NCBI GenBank assembly: GCA_033002965.1
Contig: JAURVB010001820.1
Coordinates: 51,404-115,403 of the forward strand
Source of the DNA: Piper betle
Lineage: Eukaryota; Streptophyta; Magnoliopsida; Piperales; Piperaceae
Length of the DNA stretch: 64,000 bases
Direction: 5' to 3'
Shown here one piece after another: positions 23,177 to 35,627 of this stretch. Both the position numbers and the translations under genes were made by a program. Numbering within the stretch: position 1 is the stretch's first letter; every line of letters starts with the position of its first letter. The notes below the pieces were generated by a model, which saw only the letters and a program-made list of their open reading frames with translations, searched no databases and was not told the origin of the DNA.

Positions 23177-26100
23177 TCATGAGGAAAGCTCTTCCTGTTC
23201 TTGAGATGTTCTACGAAAGGAAACAAGAAACTCAGTGTTTCCATCAACACCTTTTAGAGGAGATTCAATCCACCCGCTTTTGCAGAAACCAAGTTCTTCA
23301 ACACCTTTGATGATTTTTTCCAGAACCTGCATGACATAAAATCATCAGTTAACTATTTTCACTTCGCTAATAGGCTATATAGTTACCTCAGAATTTTTAG
23401 CATTGCCAATCTCTCCAGAAAACAGGGATTGATTTCTTCTGTAAAGCTTTACTATGATATACATATAAAGATCTAAACTTTTCTTTTCCTTGATTAAATC
23501 AAGCCTGGTAGGCGCCAAATTCGTTGAAGAATAGAATGAACCATCATTGTACTTGCATTTTTCACATCTCATGCATAGTTGGCAGTTGATGTGTGATTTT
23601 TGTAATGACTTAGGTTATACTAATAGAAATGGCACCTGTGGCCCAGGAAAGATAACATACATCTTTATGAACAGCAGGATCCCGCACAATGCCCCCTTTA
23701 CCAACCTGTAAAAAGGAACATTTATTTACCATTTGAAGGCATGCATTCACTTAAAACAAAAGATATATATCCAATCAAAAATGACTGTGATCTTCGACAT
23801 ATTCCATTGCATCATTCAAAAAATCACAAACTAAAAAGAGATGAGTACTACTTTTAAAGGTGAGGGAGATGCTAAATAATCATATACAAGATGACTTATC
23901 AGATATGAAAGGTGTATGGTGCACACGGCTAGTTAAAACTAAACATTTGCATGTGTGAGGCATGGTTATCGAAGATAAATCTACTTTACTATGCCTGCTA
24001 CATTAAAGAGCCCATTTCACAAAAAATTGCAGTTGCCTCCTTTCAAAATCTAACAGTTTATAGACAATGCTTGGAAGGAAGTCAGGGTTGCCAACCTGAG
24101 ATCTTCGAGCTTCAAACTGAGGTTTAACTAATGTAACTAACGTAGATTCTTCCTTCATCACCTTAATCACAGCAGGCAACACCTACATATATTTTCAGAA
24201 GTCAACAACAAAATCACAACTAACAAATAAAGGAAAACTTCAACGTTAGAACAAAAACAACTCATACAATTCTTTGATTCATCATCAGAAAGCATACCAT
24301 AAGAATTGAGATAAAAGACACGTCCAACGTCACCAGGTCCACTTTTTGTGGAAGCCCAGATAAGTATCTCAAGTTTGTACGCTCCATAACACATACACGA
24401 TGATCATGACGAATTTTATTGGCTACCTGAACAAGCACATCAAGTTATTAGCAACTTTCTTTAATAGCAAAAAAATCATCAAATACTATTCGCACAGGTA
24501 ACAAAAAGCAATACAAGAAAATCATAAAGAACACAAAGCAAACAGAATCAAACAAGTAATATGCACATGACTTTCAACATTGCCAATGAGATCATTTCAA
24601 ATTCATAGATAAAGGTGAACTTTTAAATCAGGGAGCAAAACCTGTCCATATCCAACATCAATGCCATAGACAAATGCTGCACCATGCTGAAGTAAGCAAT
24701 CAGTAAATCCCCCAGTTGAAAGTCCCGAATCCAAAACTACCTTTTCGTTGACATCCACTTTCAATTGTTCAATGGCAGCCTCTAGTTTATATCCAGCTCT
24801 GCATTGGATACAATGAATCAGATACTTCATGAAACCTAACTTATGGTTTATAATGACATAAAATCCCGCAATACACTTTAAAACCAACTTTGGAAACTTC
24901 TAGTGTTGTAGAGAGATCATCACCTACATACATATTTTGGAACTTCAGCCAATATTTCTACATTAGCCTTCTCAGAGACCGGAGTTCCTGCCTTGTCTAC
25001 CATTTTCCCATCTACAAAGACTTTTCCTGATAATGCAGTCCCATTTCAGAGAAATACACTGAAGAATATGCATTGAAGAGAGATGATGGCACCATTACTC
25101 ATCAGCCTTTTTTGAACATTTTATGACTTCTAGACAAAATAGCTTACAATATCATATAACAATTTTACCCTGTATAATCCATGATTGTATGAAAGTTCGA
25201 CTGTATTGTTGATATTTTTCAAGGCAAACCTCATCCAGCCTTCTTTTCCTGAAAATACATTCCTAAATCTATTCAATGATAACCAGACAATCGCAATTTT
25301 TTTGTATGAAGTCATAAGCACAGTAAAAATCTCTTAACATCATTGTTACTGATGTAAAATACATTTAAAGATACAAGAGTATCAAAGCTGCAGCCGTTAC
25401 AACTTTTTTTATTTTAAAAAAGGATGAACACATTACAACCTTCCAGCAAACACATAATAGAAAATTTCTTAAAAACATGATTACTAATGCTAAAGACTCC
25501 AAAAGATACGAGAGTATTAAAGCTATAGGAGTTCCAGACAATTTTTTTAACTGAATGAATATATTATAAGCTTTACATCTCAAGTCCAAGTTAGCAAGGA
25601 AAGTAGTAAATAACAATGAAGAAACACCAATAAGTCTGACGAACAAATAAACACCAATCAAACAGGATCACAGCTTACTTTTTCAAAGGTTGAACCTTTT
25701 GATCTCTAGCAGCCGCAAACGTTCTCTTCACAAGCAAGGGCAAAGGCGCACCAGACCAAATTGCCACAAAGCGACAACCTTCACCAATCACCATAGTGTC
25801 AATCATGAATCACCATTAAGCAGTATATCTCCCCAAAGACGAAAACTTTAAAGAACAAAACTAGCCACACAAATAAATGGTTGAAGCTACATCCAGCCAC
25901 ACTTACCCTGCTACTCAAAATCAAAATGTAAACGCATATGAATAAACAATATTCAATACAAAAAACTGCTTTTTTTAACAGCAATTGTATGAGCTAAGCA
26001 ACAGGAAAAGCAAGTAAATAGGTGCTCTTCGATCATGAATCATCACACAACAACAATTAAGCGATACATTCCCCCAAAGACTAAAACTTCATAGCAAATA

Positions 26101-29100
26101 AACTCAAAAAACTAACAACAAATCAATCACCAAAGCTACATCCATTCATACATGTAGAATAATCAATTGGATAGATTTATTTATAAATTAACAATTAATT
26201 ACTTTAAATATGTACTATTAGTAATTTATTCAAAATAAGAATGTGGTCTGATTATCACAAATAAATTGTCACAATCTAGTAATTCAAAAATCTTCTAAAC
26301 CAAATAGCTACTTGAGCTTCATTTGTAGACGCAACAAATTCCGCTTTAATAGTGGATAGTGCAACACATGTCTGCTTCTTGCTTGTCCATGAAATGACTC
26401 TTTCATTTAGCAAAAATATATATCCCAATGTTGACTTTCTTCGATCAAGGTCACCAGCCCAAATGACGTCAGTATAGCTGACTAATTTTAAATTATTACT
26501 TTGATAATAAAATGAATAGTTTGCAGTTTCTTTCAAGTACCTCATAATCCTCTTGATAGCTTTCCAAGATGTCATTGTGGGATTTGACTGAAGTCTACTT
26601 ACTAATCCAATGACATATGCAATACCAGGCCTTGGACAAATCATTGCATCCATTAAACTACCTACGACATTTGCATATGGAATTCTATGCATTTATTGTT
26701 TTTCTTTTCTGTTTTTGGGTACATTGTAAGATTTAATGTTTCACCTCTAGCAATTGGAGTGTCCATAGGCTTACAATTAAGCATATTGAATCAGTCAAGG
26801 ACTCCGATGATGTATGGCTCTTGAGAAAGAGAGATTAATTTCTTTGAGCAATCCCGCTAAATTTTAACACCCGAGTATAAATTCCACTTTTTCCATATCT
26901 CTCATGTCAAAATGAGAGGATAATCATTCTTTAATAGTAATAATAAAGTCCTTATTATTTGATGCTAATAAAATTTCACCCCATAAAGAGATAGAATTAC
27001 AAATAAATTTTTATTTTGTTTGATATAAACACAATGGTCCTCATCAATCATATGAAATGATGACTTGATTTTCTACCACTGTTTAGAGGATTGTTTTAGG
27101 TCATATATTGAATTTTTTAGGTCATGTTTAGAGGATTATTTTAGGTCATATATTGAATTTTGGAGTTTGCAAACTTTTTACTCATGGCCTTTAACAACAA
27201 AACTTGGTAGTTGTTGCATGTAAATTTTTTCATCTAATTCTCCATTGAGAAATGTTATTTTTACGTCTATTTAATGTAATTCTAAGTATAAATGTACTGC
27301 AATTGCTAAAATATTATAAATTGGACTGAATCTGACCATGGGAGAAAATGTCTCTTCATAGTCTATTCCTTCTTGTTGAGCGTACCCGTTTGCCACTAAT
27401 CTAACTTTGTACCTCTCAACTCGGTCATCGACTTTGCGCTTGATTTTGAAAATCCATTTATTCTCAATGGCCTTTCTTCTTGGTAGAAGACCTTCTTCTC
27501 GGTGGAAGACCTTTCTTCTCGGTGGAAGATTCACTAAGGTTCAAACGTTATTTTGATGCATTGAATTCATTTTTTCTTGTAATGCTATTTTCCACTAGTC
27601 ATTTGTGGGGCATGACAGTTGTTCCTTTATATTTTTAGGATCATAAACACGTGATAAAGAAGATAGGAAAATATCTTCATTTTGAATGAATGCATCTCCT
27701 TCAATTTCAAATTGTCGACGAAGAATATTTCACGTTCGGTATGATGTAAATTTGTATCTTGGAGTATATTGTTTGAAGAACTCTTACTCAAATCACGAAT
27801 AATTTTTGAAGGTTGATGACTCCCGCTATCAGGATCATCTATTTCCAAACTGGTGAAAATACTTTTATAATTCTCCCCTGCTAGGAAAACCATTGTTAAT
27901 GAAAGTGACATCACAAGATTCAATTTCTGAAACACTTCTATTTGTATTTTCACCAATGAACACATCCTTTTGTGTGTTAAGAATAACGTATGGAAATATA
28001 TTTCTTCCTATGAGTGCCTAATTTGTCGTGTTTATAGGATGGGTCATTGACATAAGCCGTTGACCCCCTGGCCTTAAATGACTAAGTTCCTGTCCATAAT
28101 TTATAATGTGTGAAAATAACATATTTGGAGGGCACTCGATTAAGCATATAAGCAGCAGTAAGCAAAGCATCTCCCCAAAATGAAATGGGAAAATGTACTT
28201 GTGTCATCATTGACCTAACCATTTCGAAAAGGGTTCTATTCCTTTGTTTGATAACACTGTTTTGTTACGAAGCATTTAAAATAATTAACCGTCGGGAAAT
28301 GCCTTTCTCTTGACATAATTCCTTAAATTGGTCAGAGAGATATTCACGACCATGATTTGTTTTCAATGTTTTTAAAGTGAGATTTAATTGATCTTCTGCG
28401 CTAAAAAAATGTCAAAAGCAACTTAATGCTTCAGATTTATGTGCAATTAAATAAACTACATCATATTGTCAATAATCGTCAATAAAAGTGATGAAATATT
28501 AGGTTCTATGTCATGCCCTCTCATTCATTGATCCATATATGGAAGAATAAACTAGTTAAAGTGGAAACTCAACCCTAGATTCTTTGCCAAAAAGTTTTCA
28601 AAAACATTTTCGAAACATAAGCGGGTACCCTCGATGATTTCAATTTGATGAATAAAATGATTAATCGAGGTGAAATGCCAGCATAAAAATTGGTAGACAA
28701 GATATTTTTGTTCATGTGTAGGAGTGAATGATAGATAACATGAATAGTAGCCATTTCGGAAATAAGTTCTCTACATCCAAGACTAGCTTGAAACATTTTA
28801 TCCAAATGTTGAAACATTTTATCTTTTTAATTATTCTACATTGGTATAAAATGTTTCAAGCTAGTCTTAGACGTAGAGAACTTATTTCCGAAATAACTGT
28901 TATTCATATTATCTATCATTCACTCCCACATATGCACCAAAATATCATGCCTACCAATTTTTTTGTGTTGGGCATTTCATCCGATTAATCATTTTATTCA
29001 TCAAATTGAAATTATTGAGGGTACCCGCTTATTTTTCGAAAAAGTTGTTGATGTGCAATGGGATTTTCAAGCCATCAAAGAAATAATAACATCAACATTG

Positions 29101-30932
29101 TTATTATTTTACCAAACGGTTCGGTTTACCTACGATCTGTTGTATCTTTCCTTATTAGCTGGTTGTGTGTAATGATGTTCATTCAAACTATGTATAAATG
29201 TAACTATGGTTTGTTTTTGAACTTTGAGTGGGTTATTTGCAATCAAATATTATGTAAATCTTATTTAACTATTACATGACAATTAGTTCATTTATTTATG
29301 AACATTGTAGTGGAGTATTGTTGACTATGATTTCTTTTTAAATTATTATCATGGTTATTATTTTACTCAAAATAATTACGAGATACTTTATTAAGCATAA
29401 ATATAGAGGACGGTAATTCTAAGTTATGCTTAGTTTTCAACTTCTCATTTTATGCTTACTTTAGTCTATCTTTCATATTATTTTGAAATAAAATATTTGG
29501 ACATGTTAGTATGTTATATTAATCTTATGATTTTTGTATTGTGTGAAGCTTACTAATGGCAACTAAGCAAATCATTACTAACCTTAACAAGGGTGAGAAA
29601 CTTAATAGTCAAAATTATGATATTTGGCACCGTAAAGTTGTTTTTGTCCGTGAGGACCAAGAGGTCATTAAAGCTTTGAACCATATGATAGAGCCACCAA
29701 ATGGTAACACGATTCAACATCGTCGTGATATCCAAGCTTATGAAGTATAGAAAAGGAAAATATTACTGCTCAAATCACTTTGTTGAGCAACATGGAAAAT
29801 AACATTACATGTTAATTTGAAAATTACCATATGGCTCATGATATGTGGCTTGCCTTGAAAAATAAGTTTGGTGCCACTTCAGTAACTAAATTCCTTACAC
29901 TCACAAACAAGTTTGATATATTTCAGAAGTAAGCAAATGTGCCCATGAACCAAACACTTGCAGCAGATGTCAAACATGATTTATAAGCTTCAAATTGCTG
30001 GTCATATTTAATTGATGAGCAACAAGAGCAAGAGTGATTCGTTCTATTCCAAGTTCTTGGAACTCACGACAATTCCAAGATGGGTAAAAAGAAACGAATT
30101 GGGAAGCAAGGAGCCAATACTAAATGCAAGTTTCATCAGCGCGGAAAGAATAACATGGCAAAGGTCAAGTGCTTCAATTGCAACAAAAAGGGTCACTTCA
30201 TTCGTGATTGCACTGAGCCAAAGAAGGTCTGTCCTGAACCTTTTGATCATGATATCTTTGTTAGTAATTACTTATTTCTAACTGAATCTAAACCTGTATA
30301 AATTATAGACTGAAGAGCAATCACCCACGTCACAAGAAATTGTGAAGCATACATAGATTTTCATTGAGTTCCACTGGGAACGAGATGATTATATATAGGA
30401 AATAATTCCAAAGTTGAAGTCCGTGACCGAGCTTCTACATAAACATAATGTTCTTTACGCCCCTTAAATTCGATAGAATTTAGTTTCTGTTGTCGTACTG
30501 TTAAGTCTTGGTTTTCATTTACGTTTTTATTGTTGTAGTTTGACTATCTAGTGTAATAATGTATATTATGGTTTTGGATTTCTATCAAGAAATCAACCCA
30601 TCCAATAAAAAATGATGGTTTTATGATGCTATACATCGACTATGGTTGTTGCAATGTATCAGTTATTTTTGTTGCTTCTACTAATACATCTTCTTTTTAA
30701 TTATTACCAACAGCACATCTCACATACTCAAATCAAAAACTGCTAACACAAATGTGGATCAACTTTCAAATGCACAAAACTGCTTCTTCTTTTTTTACAC
30801 CATGCAAGACGCAACAGGAAAAGCAAGTAAATGGGAGCTCTTGGAGCCATTACCAGAAGAGCGGAGCTTGGCATCTCTGGAGCAGGGGAAGGATGAGAGC
30901 GAGCGGAGTAAGGTCGACCGCACGGCCGCCAT
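23177..30932 (-). CDS. TlyA-type S4/FtsJ RNA methyltransferase, organellar
   Basis: Minus-strand exons near 25,790-25,677, 25,255-25,165, 25,030-24,925, 24,797-24,642, 24,430-24,293, 24,185-24,092, 23,707-23,665 and 23,325-23,177. Domains in order: an S4 RNA-binding region ([17 protein letters not shown], then [18 protein letters not shown]) and a Rossmann methyltransferase with SAM loop [16 protein letters not shown], followed by LDVSFIS and [17 protein letters not shown]. The Asp, Lys and Glu of these motifs belong to the family's catalytic K-D-K-E set. Bacterial TlyA 2'-O-methylates rRNA; plant versions are nuclear-encoded relatives expected in plastids or mitochondria. The likely first exon is 30,932 to about 30,810 ([20 protein letters not shown]), a typical transit peptide. 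That places a roughly 5-kb retroelement-bearing first intron between it and the next exon. The first exon is inference; the rest is firm. Confidence 0.82.
25800..26160. repeat. Tandem duplication in the TlyA-gene intron 1
   Basis: Blocks ATCATGAATCA, CCCCAAAGAC and GAAGCTACATCCA/AAAGCTACATCCA occur in the same order at about 25,803-25,900 and 26,034-26,145, so a unit of about 235 bases is duplicated. The copy junction near 25,999 (GCAACAGGAAAAGCAAGTAA) also matches the proposed first exon at 30,809. Confidence 0.55.
26276..28560 (-). mobile_element. Ty1/copia pol remnant: integrase, RT and RNase H, degraded
   Basis: Minus strand, reading from high to low coordinates: integrase with [19 protein letters not shown] (about 28,360-28,300) interrupted by stops; RT start [10 protein letters not shown] and [20 protein letters not shown] (27,480-27,271); then the end of RT and RNase H (26,692-26,276) with [26 protein letters not shown] and [13 protein letters not shown]. 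Domain order IN-RT-RH is the copia order. The central RT with YVDD is missing between 27,271 and 26,692, and stops and frameshifts are frequent. It sits inside the proposed first intron of the TlyA-type gene, same strand as the gene. Confidence 0.85.
28600..29050. repeat. Large imperfect inverted repeat inside the copia remnant
   Basis: Left arm about 28,600-28,815 and right arm about 28,840-29,045 are reverse complements over roughly 200 bases. Shared landmarks are GGGTACCCGCTTAT near the outer ends and AAGCTAGTCTTAGA / TCCAAGACTAGCTT near the centre. The spacer is only about 25-30 bases. The arms derive from the same retroelement segment and mark the point where the element's orientation flips. 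Confidence 0.75.
29556..30310 (+). mobile_element. Copia gag remnant on the opposite strand, with CCHC zinc knuckle
   Basis: Plus strand. Opens with [17 protein letters not shown] and [12 protein letters not shown], the usual start of a plant copia Gag, and runs to a stop at 29,748. Further in-frame pieces follow, and at about 30,158-30,230 it reads [20 protein letters not shown], a CX2CX4HX4C zinc knuckle. It carries several stops. Pol domains to its left lie on the minus strand, so gag has been inverted relative to pol. Confidence 0.8.
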
Positions 30933-30999
30933 CACCGTCCGCCGGAGTTCTCCTTGCCGATGGCCGGAAAGATTCGAGCTTGGTATCGTCCAGCAGGCA

Positions 31000-33900
31000 G
31001 GCCGGCCGGCGTTCCTTTTCTCCGGCGACGGCGATGCTCCGGCAACCGATGCCAATCTCCCAGGTTTGAGCCTATACTATGCCGGGGAAGAGCAAGAGAT
31101 ATTGCGGAAATTTTTTAGACACGCCATACCTTAGGTACGCCGTTTTAAGTTTTAACTACTTTCTTAATGTTGTCATTTATAACAACACAATGAAATTTTG
31201 CGTCCCAAATGATTTTATAATATGATTAAAAGATAACATGGATGAGATTTAGGAAAGGAATTTAGTTGTTAAATAATACGTTAGGAATAATATGTTGTTA
31301 AATAAAAAATCAAAGTCTACTTATGATTTTTGTTTTACAAATATTTATAAGGAAAGGAATGAGGAAAATTAGTATAATTTAAAATAAAATATTTATTATA
31401 GGGCTATGTAAGGTTTATAAATCCGTCATTATTTCAATACATGTCCTTCCTAAGTAAGAAAAAATTCAATAATTAAAAAATTATTATTTGTAATCACACT
31501 CATCCTAAAAAATAGATAAAACAAATAATAGATATATAGGGTAAAGTTTTCCTATGCGCAGGGTAGGAACATGTTCATGCCCCAAGCTTTAATCTGGGCT
31601 GTTAGATCATAAGGATAGCCTAGGTTTGATGAAAACAAAAAAATCCTCCACCTCCTCTTTTGCTACTGGTCAAATTTGGCTACTTGGTTGGGTTTGGCCA
31701 TTGTCAACGCTAGAGGCGTGATGAGCTTGGTCGCAGTGGGCCGCGTGACAAGCGACAATGCTCTGCAACAGGGTTGGTCGAGCTGCGGCGGTTACAGCAT
31801 TAAGGGCCGCGAGGGCATGGCATTGCAATAGGTCACACGAAGTTTGTAGCCACAGTGAGCTGCACGAAGGACAGCGGTGCATGGTGTGGGGGTGCGCAAC
31901 AGGGGTGGCTAGGCTGTGTTGGAATCGAAGAGCGGGTGTCGGCGTATTTGGGGGCAGCTCATCGGGGTCGAGGGTAGTAGGGAGAGGCGTCAGCATTCGG
32001 AGGTGCGTCATCGGCCAGACCTAGCCGAACCTAACCTGACCTAGCCGACGGTGGCTAGCTCCGACAGGGGGCAAAAAAAAATTTAAGGAAGTATGATTTG
32101 TATTTCCGAAAAATTATATATTTCAGATTTTGTTATTAGTCTGATTTGTATTATGATAATTTTGTTAAATTTGTATTCGATACTTGATTGTAAGAAATTT
32201 TCTTAATCGAAGTTGATCGAGTTAGCTGTTTTTTTCTAATTTGAAAAAAGCTTCCATCCATTGTTATCTGTATGTCTCATATTCATCGTATATTTGTTTT
32301 CATTTCATTTTGAGGGAAAATATTTTCTTAGTTATTTTTACCAGAGCGTCTATTTCCCAATACATAATGACAATTTCTTGCTGTTGTCTTTAACTTGTCT
32401 GTGTGTTTTTTTATTTCTTACAATATATGGAAGCTTAGTTTTGAGGAGTTCTTCAAGATATCATGTTTTCGACGGATTTGAGGTGGCCGGACAGAGAAAT
32501 GGAGCAATTACTCGTAAATATTTTTATATACGAGTCTGAGATGCATCCAATCTACTAGTATTCTCTGACATGCTATGTAGCGTATATGGAACATATATTA
32601 TTGTTTTTTTCCAAAGCAACACATTATTTTTTAAGTAATAGATTATGATAATTTTTACCAACGCTCGTGTAATAGATTATGATATTTTTTGGCTATTTCA
32701 AGTTTTTAGTGAAAGTGATTGATCATTAAACTACATAAAAGCCAAATGACTTGGTAAAATAGTTAATTATCATCATTAAGTAAGAGGAGTTTAGAATATT
32801 ATTGATACGGTTTAGTGTTAGTTTAATGCTGGCTCTGCATTGAGTAGCACATTGTTTGCTGTATTAGTTTAGTTTTATATTTTACTACATCAAACTAATC
32901 TATTTAAACTTAAAAAATGTAATACTCTATTGATGATGAGATCTACAAGTTGCATTTAATTTGTATAATCAAACTTCTTGGTTTCTAGCTCCACCATATT
33001 TTCTGATGGAAAGAGTAGTATTTTAGTTTAATTATGTGACGAAATTTGTTCTATATATTTAGAAGAATGGATCCTAGCCACCCAACCAAATGGGTTTAAA
33101 GTTTTAAAAAATAAAAATAAACAGTTCACACCCAACAACAGCAATAAAACCAAATAGAGCCCCTGCTCTAATCAAGAATCTTATACAGCTTTTTTAAAAA
33201 AAATAAAAAAATAAAAAGGAAAGCAAAAGCTTCTATTTTTTCTGTTTTTTAAAGGCAATTCTTTGGCGTTTATTTAGTTTAAATCTTGATTGGAAGAAAT
33301 CATCAAAATTTCTGAATTCTTAAATAATTCTTGGGCATTCGGAGCAATAGACAACAATGATGTGAAAGTTTCCTAATATTTGATGGAGCAGATGAAAAGC
33401 AGTTAATAATGATATTATCCTTTATTTTTATTTTCATGCTTTATCATGAAAAAAGTCAGGAAATTAAGCCCATTCTTATGCATTTCGCAACCTGCCTGGT
33501 TATGAATCTAAAATGGATTAGGTAGACAGTATGCCCTTTAGAACAAGAAAATTCATAGGAGGTAGCTCACCCACTCTAGCTGCTCTGAATTTCTTGATCA
33601 TATAACACAGAATTAATCAATATTATAGCACATGAAATTATTTGATAAACAGAGCTTTCACAGTCCCCATCAATTTACAAGGAAGAATGAGCCCATTTGG
33701 TTCAAAGAACACAGATCTTGGAAAACTTGCTAGCTCAAACTACAACATGAAGTGGAGATCTGAATTATTCCCCTTGTTTATACAAATTTGAGAAGAAAGA
33801 TTAGACAGAGTCAGCTCCATGACTCAAAGGTAGCAAACTTCATGAAAGAGAAGAGGATTTGGATTAGATTAATAGTGGTCGGCAAACTTATTTCTCTTTA

Positions 33901-34314
33901 CTATTGATCTACTTCTGATCCATGAGAAACATGCTCTTCATAGTAATGCTTGAAATTATGAAAAACCAAGATGAGCAAATCTTGTCAAGTCTTTGCTAGG
34001 CATAACCAACCATCGTCTCATCACCATCACCACCTACCCAGTTTTGTTTATTATTAACCCAATTCTCTGCTATGTACAACATCATCAATGGCATCTCCAA
34101 ACCACCATAACTAGCCAGTCACCCCGCACTCAATTTTCAATTTACCAAGTCAACATTTCAGCCGACGCGTTTCATTGTAGTAACAGTGTAGCACCACAAC
34201 TATAAGAAAATATGGAACACAACACACACACACACACCAATCTCATCTCTTTTTCTTCATGTTCATACTTGGATCAATCTCTTCACTTCTCTTTTGGGTT
34301 TCTGCTCATTAGCC
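31000..34314. other. Intergenic region, mostly repeat-like AT-rich sequence
   Basis: No gene recognised. 31,550-32,060 is a more GC-rich stretch containing TTAATCTGGGCTGTTAGATC, a near match to the terminal motif of the foldback element at 35,626-36,273; no partner end was found. 33,060-33,260 has poly-A/T runs. 33,980-34,314 is the promoter side of the small gene, with a CA repeat at 34,219-34,237. Confidence 0.4.
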
Positions 34315-34611
34315 ATGGAGGGCCTGATCCCAATGGTATACAAGGCGATCAAGGGGAGCAGCACTCGCCGGAAATACGATCGCTTATCACATGGACTTGC
34401 CTTAGATCCCCAGCTGACCAGTGGCCACCACAGTCAGCACCGGAGGTTTAGAAGCTCGTCGGTGAAGATGGCGAGCTACCATGAACAGAACAAGCCAGAG
34501 TACTTATCGTCGCCGGAGATCAAGATGACGACGACGAGGATAGCTTCTCTGTCCAAGGGGAGCAAAGGATCAAGAAGCCTTCGGGTCTTCTCTTGTGTCG
34601 CTGCTGTCTAG
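34315..34611 (+). CDS. Conserved plant small protein of unknown function, 98 aa
   Basis: Single exon beginning MEGLIPMVYKAIKGSSTRR, then KYDRLSHGLAL, an RFRSSSVKMAS segment and a Ser/Lys-rich end finishing FSCVAAV. The N-terminal block MEGLIPxVYKAIK followed by R-x-Y is, from my knowledge of plant proteomes, a conserved start of a family of small uncharacterised proteins. No membrane span or catalytic motif is visible; the protein is basic and Ser-rich. The ATG at 34315 is preferred over an in-frame upstream ATG at 34294 because conservation starts there. The gene faces the DGK pseudogene, with 363 bases between stops. Function unknown. Confidence 0.75.
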   Translation: MEGLIPMVYKAIKGSSTRRKYDRLSHGLALDPQLTSGHHSQHRRFRSSSVKMASYHEQNKPEYLSSPEIKMTTTRIASLSKGSKGSRSLRVFSCVAAV

Positions 34612-35592
34612 TATTATGATCTCCTTCTCTCATCTTTCATTGATTTTTCATGTTTTGTTTATGCTAGAGTGCGGTTACTACCATGAATAACAACATTAAA
34701 ATCCAGTATGCAACAAAATTCCACTTTCGTCTATTTTTCATTGATGGATATAATTGAGCTGATAGAAACTACATGTTAGTTGTAAAACCAAACGCCAAGC
34801 AAAATTTTTCTCCCCTTTTCACTCCTGTCTAAAAAAATGGACAAACAAATGTTACATGGGTAAAGGTTTATCAACAACCTTCCTTGGAAGAGGCAGGGTT
34901 GGAGTTTGGATGTTCATTGTTGGGAAAACTTCTCTTTGGTCATTGTGTATCACTGTGTTACTTCTGATGAATTCTCAAGATAAACGAAGTGCGATCTGCT
35001 GAAGAAGCAAACGCTTCTGCTCTGCATTAATGAGATCTTTGCTCTGTGCATTAACCAAGACCCCCGTCAAGATCGCAGCAGCATGCCCAGTCGGCTCCTC
35101 CGAGGCCCTTCTCAGTATAAACATCTGGAGTTTAAGTTGTAGCACACATTAATCTTTCAATCATCATCATCATCATTACATTATTAAGAAACAATCTATT
35201 TTAAAATCTAGTAGCAATAGTAAAAAGATTTTTACAGGAATAGGATGCTCATATGATCATATTACCTGCCCATGACGTCTTATTTCGAGACAGCCAGGTT
35301 GTTGTATCCAAGGTTCACCATCGATTTGTACCGGAAAAGGAACTTCTATCTGTATTTTGATCACTGCTCCTTGAGCGAGTCTTTTAGCTTGGGGCAGCCC
35401 CACCTGTGTGGAAGAATCATCATACAAGGACATTTAGAACGCATCATCATAAATCTAAAATAAAAGAAATTTCATGTCCAAATATATTTTCTTGAGAAAA
35501 AATATTGTATAGCTGGAATTTGTTCGTTCTTTATATGTGGTTTGCAAGGTCTAGTGCAAAGGTGGGTGAAATCTCCAAATTGAGTATCAAAC

Positions 35593-35597
<5 letters not shown>

Positions 35598-35625
<28 letters not shown>
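35598..35625. repeat. TA microsatellite at left edge of foldback element
   Basis: A run of TA dinucleotides directly abuts the left terminal inverted repeat; a matching run abuts the right end at 36,274-36,299. The element therefore appears inserted in, or generated with, a TA-rich target. Confidence 0.7.

Positions 35626-35627
<2 letters not shown>

Noticed and set aside
30752..31134. Plus-strand frames of 105 and 126 codons
   Set aside because: Antisense to the proposed transit-peptide exon of the TlyA-type gene; no family features. The minus-strand reading has a better N-terminal signature.
31670..32024. His/Ala/Thr-rich minus frame and Gly/Arg-rich plus frame
   Set aside because: Low-complexity frames in a GC-richer repeat; no conserved motif.
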